Source: Linnemannia hyalina (lineage: Eukaryota > Mortierellomycota > Mortierellomycetes > Mortierellales > Mortierellaceae). Taken from it: 64,000 nt of DNA. Shown here piece by piece: positions 31,691 to 40,957 of the stretch. Where the stretch lies: the NCBI GenBank assembly GCA_019671135.1, contig JAHRHY010000017.1, positions 124,001 through 188,000 on the forward strand. The letters are read 5' to 3'. Numbering within the stretch: the stretch's first letter is position 1; each line of letters opens with the position of its first letter. The position numbers and the translations under genes are program-made. The notes below the pieces were generated by a model, which saw only the letters and a program-made list of their open reading frames with translations, had not been told where the DNA came from and did no database searches.

Positions 31691-32646
31691 CAATCCATGC
31701 CCTCAAACCCCCATCATATCTATCACCCATGTCCTTCTTGCACCACCCCCAAAGGATTTTTTTTCTTCTTGTGGTGTCTCTCGGTTGACCTCTTTTTTTC
31801 CCTCTCTTCTCTTCTCTTCTCTCCTCTTTTCTTCTCTTTCTCTTCTCTCTATTGTTCAACTGCCATCACTCTCACTCCCATTCCCTTTTCTTCTTCTCCA
31901 TTCGCATTCCCTCTCTTCTTTCCTCCCTTCCTTCACTCGATCAGATCTCTCTGTCTTTCCCTCCAACACTCACCTCTACTCCCTCCTTCTCTCTCACTCA
32001 GACACATACACACCCTCACTCTCTCTGCCCTCACAATCACCCATTGTTCTACACACACACACAGCAGCAACAACCACCACCACCACTCCTCCTCCTCCTC
32101 TTCACTCCACTATAGGTAAGGACCACCTCTACTACTATCCTTACATCCATTCCCTTCCAACACGCACGTTTACTTGCACCTCCACCCGTCTGCTTTCTAA
32201 CAAACACTCAGCAACAACCGACATACACACACACACAACACACAACACATCCCCATGCTCTCTCTTCATTGACTATTTATCTCTCTGGTCGAACACACAG
32301 AAGAATAGCATGTTATCCCTTCGAGCGTGATAATTAAAAACGGCGGTCAGTCCGCATCTGCATTTCGCCCTTTTCCCTCTCTTCCCCTCTCTTCGCACTC
32401 TCTCTTGTCCCAACAACACGGAGGAATTTATTTGGCATATGCTCTTGTTTACACTCTTGTCGCTATTTCTCGGCACACATCATAAACAATCAAAGAAACC
32501 CATAGGAGTGTAAAAACAGGGCATTAACATCAACACTTTCCTCTTTCCTTTCTCTCCTTCTCCCCTCCTCCCCTCCTCCCCTCTTTCCACACCGCCACTA
32601 CAACATCAACAACAGAACCATCAAAGCATCACGCTTCACATTTTAA
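31691..32646 (+). promoter_or_regulatory. CT-rich promoter and leader of OPI1
   Basis: Nearly 1 kb, strongly pyrimidine-rich on the OPI1 coding strand, with TCTTC, CACACA and CCACCA tracts. A good splice donor, TATAGGTAAGGA, occurs at about 32111-32122. Possible acceptors lie after about 32510, before the start codon, so the 5' UTR may contain an intron. This is inferred from the splice-site match alone. Confidence 0.4.
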
Positions 32647-35237
32647 ATGATGCCGACAGCCAAGGATCACTCCAAGGCTCAGCCAATGTCCATATCGCAG
32701 TTGTGCCAACAGGACTCGGACAACGACATCCACTCCAAACACGATCTCGACCAGGATCCCCTTGACCTCAACTCGGGTGACGAGTCTGATTCTCACTACC
32801 AATCCTACCGCCGTCATCGCCAACAAGCCTTTTATAACAACAACAATGGCTACAGCGAAGCATCCGATATGGAAGACAGCAACTATCACCAACATAATCA
32901 TCACCATGCTATGACGGATAACAGCAACCAGCCAGATTCTGCTGAGCAGCTGGCTGCAGAGGCCCTTGGTGATATGGCCAATGCCTCCCGTGCCGATGCG
33001 ACTTCACAATCGGCCCCTGCTGGTCCCTTCATGTCCCGCATGACCAGCCTCCCCCTCGTTAACTCTGCTATGAGTTCTGCCCTCAAGGCATATGAGAACA
33101 CCAAGCAAAACAGCAAAGTCATGAAGGTAATTATCGCTGCTGGACATGTGCCAATGCCGATGTTGCGTCTTCAAATGGTATGCCAGACCTTTATATTGAT
33201 CCTTTGTTCTACTACCAATTGCAATTGCGACATAGTATGGTGCGGAGATGGTAGAGTCGAGTGTCAAGTCCCTGTCAAAGCCGGTCTTTGAGAAACTCGA
33301 GCCGAAGCTTGGACAACTTGACGATTTCGCGTGCCGCCAGCTCGATAAGGTACACCATTGACACGCAATTCATACGCGACATCTGCATTCATATCTGAGA
33401 TATGCACATTATTACGTTCATTTCTTTTTTTATTTTTGTTTGTTTTGGACGATCTATTCTCCTATTGGCTCCCCTGACCGACTTCTTTCTTTTTACTTAC
33501 CCACATGCCATTGTACATCTTTTCTTCCCTCCCTCTTCATCTCTTTTCTTCACCTGCTTACCTGCATGCCTGCATGTGCAACGATATGGATTCATCCTCC
33601 TTCTAGTTTGAAAAGGTCTACCCAAAAACATCCGATGCCCAGCCCTTTCCTTCGCCCACCGACTCGGCCAGATCCTCCAATGATCTCCACCGCCCAGACT
33701 CGGGCTACAGCACCAACAACTACTTTGCCCACCGGTCACGCGGCGATAGCATCGACAGCACCTCCTCTGTTGCCAGCTCCCGTCCTAGCTTTGATGTCCT
33801 CCGCTCCCGCAGCACCCGCCACGAAGATGGTTAGTCAACTCTTCCTCTTCACTATACATATTGGATTCTTACTATTGACATCAACTAACCCCCACAAACC
33901 ATTGACATAACACAATAGCAACGATGAAGCACAGATCCGATGCTCAGCGGTCACACAACTCGTCGACATCCTCATTCCACTTCGCCACCTCACAATCCTA
34001 CCCATACCAGCAGCAACAACAGCAGCAGCAGCAGCAACAGCAAGTCGGACCGCAGGGTGCCGCTGGTTCTCAGCAGCAGCTCTCTGGCTGGAAGGGAGTC
34101 GTGGCGTCCGTTGGTTCGGCATCCGCCGCCGGTGTCGCCATCTTTAGCGAGGAGAGCATGAAGAGTTTGAAGTACTGCCTTCAATGGCTCCAGTACGCCG
34201 TCCAGCACATTGACCACCAGATTGGCTTGCTCCGCGCCTTCCTCGCCTCCCTTGCTGGATCTTCTCAAAACACTGAGATCGTTCCCTCAACGGCAGCCTC
34301 CACCTTGGCATCGATCAAGAAAGAGGTCGTTGAGACCCTTCGCAAAGTCATCAGCATCGTCTCCCGGTATGCTGGTGCCGCCCTTCCTGACCCCGCCAAG
34401 ATCAGCGTCCGTCAATTTATTCTCTCCATGCCCGTCCGCTGGGCTACCTTGAACAACGAGTCGGTCCCCTCTACCCCTGTCGGATCTCCCTCCTTGGGAC
34501 CCGTTGACCGCTCTGCTGATGACATTGCCGCTCTCCATGACACCTCTGAGCGCGCTGCCCGCGTCCTCGTCCTTGCCAACGAGTCCTCGGACATGCTCCG
34601 CTCGGTTTCATCCATCTTCAAAGACTCTGTCGATAAGGCCGAAAACTGGATGGACAAGCTCCGCTATGTTGGTATGACCCCCCAGAACAGCGATGGTCTG
34701 CCCAGCTGGGCCCCTACCGGCTTTCCTGGCGCCCCCGGTGGCGGTACCATGCCTGGAGGATTCCCTGGCTCTGGTCTTGAGCAGTACTCTCTTCGCCAGT
34801 CCCTGCCTCACCCTGCCAGCACCAACAACCACCACTCCCATGGCTATGCCACCCCTAAGGGATCCCCCACGAGGAGTCTCAAGTCTTCCCCTCGCCTTGG
34901 ATCTCCCAAATCCAACCACTACAACCGCCATGCATACCGCCAAACGAGCGTCATGTCTGGCGACGAAGACTCTGCGTCCGAGTCTGAAGGCTCGCACAGC
35001 CCTCTTGGAGCCATGGATGACGACAGCTCGTTTGACGAGGAGGATCTCTTCTCGCTCGGAACTGGCGCCACCAATGGCCATGGACCCATGAAGCGCAGCA
35101 TGGGATCCCTCACACACAACCAGGGCAATGCTGTCCGCCGCCGCAAGAAGCGTGGCGAGAGCGCCGAGGTTGTGGCCGGCCTGGGACTTGCCGTTCCTGC
35201 CGGCAATGGGCATGCTGTTAAGCAGGAGCCCATGTAA
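32647..35237 (+). CDS. OPI1: Opi1-family transcriptional repressor of phospholipid genes
   Basis: Homologue of yeast Opi1, which is held at the ER by phosphatidic acid and represses inositol/phospholipid biosynthetic genes when released to the nucleus. Four exons (32647-33126, 33236-33349, 33607-33829, 33919-35237) join in phase to 711 residues. Diagnostic blocks are LPLVNSAMSSALKAYENTK, then KYGAEMVESSVKSLSKPVFE, then LGQLDDFACRQLDKFEKVYP. After a poly-Gln tract (about 34008-34044) comes EESMKSLKYCLQWLQYAVQH with the following HIDHQIGLLRAFL. The tail is Gly/Pro/Ser-rich with an acidic patch (DDDSSFDEEDLFSLG) and a basic RRRKKRGES near the end, a possible nuclear localisation signal. The exon borders fall inside the conserved domain, confirming the joins. 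Activity assumed by homology. Confidence 0.92.
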
Positions 35238-35878
35238 TGACCCTACACCATCTTTACGACATCTTATGACAACCCACTCACCCTCTCTCTCACTCACTTT
35301 AAGTGCGATCACAGCTGTCTGTTTAGCTCTTTTTCGCAAAACGCGACACCGTTGTTCCACAGCATACCAGCGCGAAGCCGCCTCGCTTCGCGTAAACACA
35401 AGCACCTCCATCTTTTCACGCCTTTTTTTCCTTCACGACCAAACCTTGTACTTTAGCTTTCCTTTTTTTCTTTTACTGCTTTTTTTCTTCAGTGATTGTA
35501 CTTTATCACACAGTCCCCGCACTCCCACTTGTACGATATTGCGTTGCGCTTGCCTCTTTTCTTTTTTTTCTTTTTTTATCTTTTTTCTGTCTTTGCTACC
35601 AACCATTCACAATAAACGCATGAGATGATAGTAAAGAATCCACGTAGTGCGAAAGTTAACGAAAAAAAGGGGTTAGATGTGTTGTTAGTCACGACAGTGC
35701 AAGTGAATCCAGACGAACGAAGAATACCTCTCGCTTGATCTCTCTCCATTTTTTTCTTCTATTTCTTTCTTCACCACTTCACATCCATTTTTCTCACACG
35801 CTCCCACGCCCTCTTCGCCATCATATCCACCGCTCTTCAAACACTAAGAACCCTTTCCACCCACAAAATCAAAGCCGG
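35238..35878. other. OPI1 3' UTR and paraoxonase leader
   Basis: T-rich sequence after the OPI1 stop with AATAAA at about 35612, then a CT-rich leader (about 35740-35870) for the next gene. No extra gene is seen. Confidence 0.45.
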
Positions 35879-37571
35879 ATGACATCCACTGTCAATAGGA
35901 TACGTCCGCCAAGGTCAAAAAGAAAAACATCTTCAACAACGAGCTCAACTGTAAACTCAATCCTATTCGGCATCGCAGTGGCCTATGGAGCATCCTACCT
36001 CACAGGAATCGTCCACTTTGCCCACGACCTTGTGCACGACTTGGGTCTCCTCCAAGGCGAGATCACCAGTCTCAACTCCCACGGTTGTACCCCTGTCGCC
36101 TTTTCTTTCAACAATAAAGGGAAAGAAGGGGGCAGGGAAGAGACACTATGGTTGGAGGGGTGTGAGGATGTGCATGTGCACCAGAGGAGTGGGCTAGCGT
36201 TTGCGTCGTGTGCGAAGGATGTCGAGTCAAGGAAGGTTTGGTACCCTCCCGCTGTGAGGTTGAATAGGGAAGATCCGAGGTTAGATGGGTGGTTGAAGGA
36301 TGTTCTTGTTGTCTATGATATCGAGGTAACTGTACCGTATCAAAAACATTTTTTTGTCCTTGCCTGGCTTGTTTGTTTGTTCACTCTATCAATTTATTTC
36401 TCATGCTTTCCTTTGTTCTTTTTACGAGTGTAGAATGAGGTTGCACGATCGATGGACCTAGTAGGGTTCCCTGCCGATGTGGACCGAGTCTTTCACGGGA
36501 TGGACTTTTACGAGGACCCCACCACCCTTACTTCTGAGACGAAGAGTTTGGCGCTGACACTGTTCGTGATTAACCACCGTCGGACTGGAAGTGTTGTTGA
36601 AGTGTTCGAGTACACCCGCAAGCAGGACGAAAAGGACGATGGTAGCGGATCGCTGGGTGTAGTTCGATATATAGAGACGATTGCTAACGACTTGATCAGG
36701 ACACCGAACGATCTTGTGGCAATGGGGAAGATGTCGTTCTATATCACGAATGATCATTATTACAAAGAGGGATTCATGCGCCATGTTGAAGGTATGTTTT
36801 TGAACAATGGGAGACGTGGTCTGTTCTCCAAAAGAACGTGCGTGGGAATTCATTCTGATCCATTTTTTTTCTCACCCTAAACATTGACAATTACATTTAG
36901 GAATTGGCCGCCGTCCATGGAGCGATGTGGTCTTTGTCTCTCCCGAGGCAACATTTATCGCGTACAACGGCATCGCGTCCTCCAACGGTATCACCGCCAA
37001 CCCGAATCGAACCCTCGTCTACGTCTCGGCTTTTCACGGTGGCGCCTTGGATATCTTCCATCCCGGCTATGCTGACACTTCATCTCCAGAAATGAAGAAA
37101 ACAGTTGAGGACAAGAACCGCCTGATATTCGTAGAGTCCGTCAAACTGGGTTTCGTCAACGACAACGTCTTCTACGATACGCTGACGAACTCACTCCTAG
37201 TCGCAGGGCACTCAAAGGTCCTTGAACTCGCCGCAGGATTTAACGAGCCCGAGGGAGCACCCATACAGAGTGCCTCAAAGGTGGTGCAAGTGACCAGGAA
37301 CTGCGGTCAACAACATCCATTCCAGAGGTCGTCGGCGTCATGGTTTTCATTGTCGAGAGTCGGAGATTGGCCAAAGGATCGATACCTTGTCAAGACGGTG
37401 TTGGAGGATAGTGGGAGGGGTGTTGGTGGGATCTCGACGGCGACGACTGCAGCATTGTACAGGAGAAGGAATAGTATTGGTGGAGTAAAAGAAGGGGGGG
37501 ATGTGATGTTGATTGGAACGGGGTTCTCGGTGCATGGGTTGTGGAGGTGTCCTGTTCCTGAGGGTGTTTGA
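35879..37571 (+). CDS. Paraoxonase/arylesterase-like protein
   Basis: Predicted calcium-dependent lactonase/arylesterase of the six-bladed beta-propeller PON family. Exons 35879-36325, 36434-36791 and 36901-37571 join in phase to 491 residues, longer than animal PONs (about 355). The N-terminal part has a basic start then a hydrophobic segment (NSILFGIAVAYGASYLTGIV), probably a signal anchor. The PON catalytic motif appears as FYITNDHYYKEGF, carrying the His of the NDHY signature. NRTLVYVSAFHGGALDIF and NDNVFYDTLTNSLLVAGHS are further propeller strands. The inserts with Lys/Glu are extra. Substrate unknown. Start chosen at the ATG preceding the basic/hydrophobic N-terminus. A decayed partial copy of its 3' end lies at 6060-6190. 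Confidence 0.85.
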
Positions 37572-37718
37572 ACTTTGAGGACGGAGGGCTAAGAGCACTA
37601 CGTGTTATTGTTACATTTTAGAAAATATAATCTCGGCCAATCTTGACACCCTACTTTGTCTCCAACTGCACATTCATTTTCAAATACCGACATTGTATAA
37701 ATTACACAATCATTAGAT

Positions 37719-38507
37719 GGTTTTTTTTTTTTTTTTTGTACACAATTTTATTTCTCTAACAAACAGCATAGAGAAGTTATTTGGAAGTAAAAGGGGACTA
37801 CAGACCAAACTCTTCAGTGCACCATCCGCCAGTCGCAGTCCGGTCCAGAACCTGGCTCTGCGCAACAATTGTCGCTGCTCTTCACAGCTTAAACGGAAGA
37901 AAATAAAACTAGATACGAATGAAGGGGATTCTTCCCATCCTCTCCATCATTGACAACCTCCTCCTTCCTAACAAACTCTCCAACAACCGCTCGTCAGCAG
38001 CGCGTGGGTCCTTGGTCGCCCCAGGGCACCTTCCTTCACAATGTGTGGCTAGCGAAGCGCCACACGGACAGAAACCATCGTGCGTGATGTAACCGTATCC
38101 TTGACTCCAGTCACCTCGGGGGCCTGTGTACTTGGATGTCTTGTCCTTGGCAGAGATGCCCTGGGTCTGCTCCCACGCGATCGTCGCGGAGCACCGAGGT
38201 TTCCAGATCAGCTCCGAGGCCTGCGCCTCCAGGTAGCCAACAAACTTGTGAAGGACTGTCTTGGCGATGGACATTGGGGTCCGGAAGACCGCGGACCATT
38301 CAGTCAACATGCTCAAGGGGGTGATGCCGCGGAGGAGATCCGACACGTTCCACATCGGTTTCTCGTCTCGATCGGGAGCTGGACTACCGCTGTGCACGGC
38401 TCGAGCTCCACCGATGGAGGAAAATCCTCGTACATGATCCGCATCCGAAGGGGGCCACCAGTGTATGGGTACTGGCCTCGGTACCTGACGACCTCTGTCC
38501 ACCGCGC
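37719..38507 (-). mobile_element. LINE fragment F, with 10-bp target-site duplication
   Basis: 5'-truncated minus-strand copy starting in the coding region just after the zinc finger (RGRQVPRPVPIHWW...). It runs through the C-terminal Cys cluster and 3' UTR to poly(A), a 17-T run at 37721-37737. Direct repeats ATCATTAGAT at 37709-37718 and 38508-38517 flank it. It lacks the 1-bp deletion seen in copies A and Y, so it groups with Z and G. Inserted just downstream of the paraoxonase-like gene. Confidence 0.9.
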
Positions 38508-38582
38508 ATCATTAGATCGTAGTTTTTGGTATCAGCTTTGAAAGTGGCAACCTTGCAGTTGAGATATCAGCCCCAGGAAGCC

Positions 38583-38594
38583 TTTTCGTACACA
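38583..38594 (-). mobile_element. Twelve-bp LINE micro-insertion (poly(A) plus last 8 nt)
   Basis: The sequence TTTTCGTACACA equals the extreme 3' end of the LINE family: complement of TGTGTACG plus four A. It is flanked by direct repeats AGCCCCAGGAAGCC at 38569-38582 and, after the later insertion of element G, at 39806-39819. It therefore looks like a target-primed insertion that aborted almost at once. See findings for alternatives. Confidence 0.55.
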
Positions 38595-38600
38595 AGCCCC

Positions 38601-39798
38601 TTTTTTTTTTTTTTTCGTACACAATTTTATTTCTCTGACAAACAGCATAGAGAAGTTATTTGGAAGTAAAAGGGAACTACAGACCAAACTCTTCAGTGCA
38701 CCATCCACCAGTCGCAGTCCGGTCCAGAACCTGGCTCTGCGCAACAATTGTCGCTGCTCTTCACAGCTTAAACGGAAGAAAATAAAACTAGATACGAATG
38801 AAGGGGATTCTTCCCATCCTCTCCATCATTGACAACCTCCTCCTTCCTAACAAACTCTCCAACAAACGCTCGTCAGCAGCGCGTGGGTCCTTGGTCGCCC
38901 CAGGGCACCTTCCTTCACAATGTGTGGCTAGCGAAGCGCCACACGGACAGAAACCATCATGCGTGATGTAACCGTATCCTTGACTCCAGTCACCTCGGGG
39001 GCCTGTGTACTTGGATGTCTTGTCCTTGGCAGAGATGCCCTGGGTCTGCTCCCACGCGATCGTCGCGGAGCACCGAGGTTTCCAGATCAGCTCCGAGGCC
39101 TGCGCCTCCAGGTAGCCAACAAACTTGTGAAGGACTGTCTTGGCGATGGACATTGGGGTCCGGAAGACCGCGGACCATTCAGTCAACATGCTCAAGGGGG
39201 TGATGCCGCGGAGGAGATCCGACACATTCCATATCGGTTTCTCGTCTCGATCGAGAGCTGGACTACCGCTGTGCACGGCTCGAGCTCCACCGATGGAGGA
39301 AAATCCTCGTACATGATCTGCATCCGAAGGGGGCCACCAGTGTATGGGTACTGGCCTCGGTACCTGACGACCTCTGTCCACCGCGCGTTTGTATTCCCGC
39401 TTCCTGGCTGCGTTGTAGCTGTTTGTGGCCTGCACACCCCACTCATTAATCTTGCCCATGGCCTCCTTCCAGATCTCAGTGGTGGTCTCAGCTGCCGAAG
39501 GGCATTTCCAGACGTGATCGTTATCCTCCTTCTCGAGCTCGCATCGTCGGCACACGCATGTTGGGTACAGGTTGGGCTTGCGAGCCTGCATGGAGTTCAG
39601 AGTGGGCAGCATTCCATGCAGCTTTTTGATGTGATGTGTTCTTTGATGGGAGTCCTTGCTGTTGCTGTAAAAGGTGAAGACTGCGTGCCTGTCGTGGACA
39701 TAAGCCAAGGTCGAGTTCCATTCCACGTCCTCGATGTCAGGGATCGCCCTCTTGACCCGCCTCTGTGACGTCCAGGCCTGATGGTGACGGATTGTCGA
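38601..39798 (-). mobile_element. LINE fragment G, with 13-bp target-site duplication
   Basis: 5'-truncated minus-strand copy bounded by GTACACAAGCCCC at 38588-38600 and 39799-39811, with 14-T poly(A) at 38601-38614. One open frame covers the stretch after RNase H (IRHHQAWTSQRRVKRAIPDI), the CVCRRC-x8-H-x4-C zinc finger and the C-terminal CPCGASL cluster, ending at about 38788. The 3' UTR is complete. It inserted into the 3' half of a 12-bp LINE remnant and adjoining sequence. It is non-autonomous. Confidence 0.9.
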
Positions 39799-39820
39799 GT
39801 ACACAAGCCCCAGGAAGCCC

Positions 39821-39857
39821 TTTTTTTTTTTTTGGGGGGGGGGGGGGGGGGTGGGGG
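39821..39857. repeat. T13-G18 homopolymer junction upstream of tRNA-Asp copy 3
   Basis: Thirteen T followed directly by eighteen G, one T and five G. The T-run is the locus-3 counterpart of the T-tracts upstream of the other tRNA-Asp genes. The G-run is unusual for the window and could form a G-quadruplex, or its length could be a sequencing or assembly artefact. Confidence 0.7.
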
Positions 39858-39942
39858 TAAGAAGGGTGCCATGCAAGTCACGTGTTATTTGTCATATTTG
39901 GAATAAAAATGTTATTAAATCAACGTAAACAACAAAGTACCT

Positions 39943-40014
39943 TCCTTGGTAGTATAGTGGTGAGTATCTCCGCCTGTCACGCGGAAGACCGGGGTTCAAT
40001 TCCCCGCCAGGGAG
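39943..40014 (+). tRNA. tRNA-Asp (anticodon GUC), copy 3
   Basis: Identical to copies 1 and 2 across 72 nt, intronless, with intact stems and internal promoter boxes. T4 and T5 runs downstream (TCTTTTGCTCTTTTTG) can terminate Pol III. Its upstream flank (AATAAAAATGTT, AACAAAGTACCT) and about 15 bp of downstream flank (CGCCACCAAC) match copy 1, showing that loci 1 and 3 are duplicates. Confidence 0.95.
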
Positions 40015-40339
40015 TATATCTTTTGCTCTTTTTGTTTGCGCCACCAACCTTCGCCATACTCAGCCAAAGCTCTGAACCCAGCCCAGTATCTACAGACACG
40101 GAGACACTGTCGTCTTTTTTTATTCGCATCAGCTTTATTGCACCGCTCGACAGCACTTTCAACAGCCAACAAGCCCGCCGCTGCTGTTCATTCCAATACA
40201 CCAACAATCAACGACACGATACAACACATAGCACAGCAACACCAGCTTTGCTAGCTACATTTACAACAACAGCAGTAACAGCAGCACAAAAGCCATTGCA
40301 ATCAGGAGCAACACCCAGGGAGGGCACATTGCCCGAATT

Positions 40340-40957
40340 GTGTGTCCACACCTCCAAGAGACTCAAGAATGTACATGAAACATGGTCGCTGCCTTCACCC
40401 GACGACTCTGGATACAGCGACGCCGCTAATGACGATACCGATCATCTGCCACACAAGACGCCACAGTGCATGTCTGCCAGTTCCTCTTCCCAGGTCCCCC
40501 CTCATCGGTACAAATCTTCTCTCGACCAGTCTACCTCAGCAACAGCAACATCACCACAACGATCCCCACCAACGTCGTCACCACACTACGTTCAATTGCT
40601 GGAGGCCCAACTACTGTTGGATCAGATTCTCACCCAGCACCACCAGCAACAACCCACCTTCAAAAGTGGAGGATGTGCGATGACCGAACACTCTTGCTCC
40701 ACTGAAACAGCGACAACGACAATGATGATGAAGGCACAAGTGATGACAACAACGAGCTCCCACATACGTTTCTTTTCGGTTTTCCCGTCGCCAACAAGGT
40801 CTCTGAGATAATGCACAAGGAAGCCAGGAAGTATATCGTCCATGCTAGCCTGCCAAGTCTCCTGCCGATCAAGAGGAGACTGAGGTCAAAATGGATGTCC
40901 CTTTTGTCAAGAAAAAACGCGATGATCAACGCATTCAACAGGGAGTCCTTCATATGA
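40340..40957 (+). CDS. Hypothetical protein, gene model uncertain
   Basis: Two coding-looking stretches in different frames. The first (about 40340-40665) is Ser/Pro/Gln-rich (KRLKNVHETWSLPSPDDSGY, then QLLEAQLLLDQILTQHHQQQ). The second (about 40735-40957) reads ELPHTFLFGFPVANKVSEIM, then HKEARKYIVHASLPSLLPIK and a basic tail before TGA. A 68-bp intron from about 40667 (AAAAGTGGAG) to 40734 (GATGATGAAG) would join them in frame, but its ends are weak. No in-frame ATG exists before about 40466, so a first exon may be missing. No family recognised. It could also be a decaying gene. Confidence 0.35.

Noticed and set aside
34608..35411. 267-residue minus-strand frame
   Set aside because: Antisense to the last OPI1 exon, which has clear homology on the plus strand.
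6534..40014. tRNA-Asp copies as tRNA-derived SINEs
   Set aside because: All three fold perfectly, keep the discriminator base and terminator, lack a fused body or A-tail, and two share long flanks with each other. They are genuine genes in duplicated loci.
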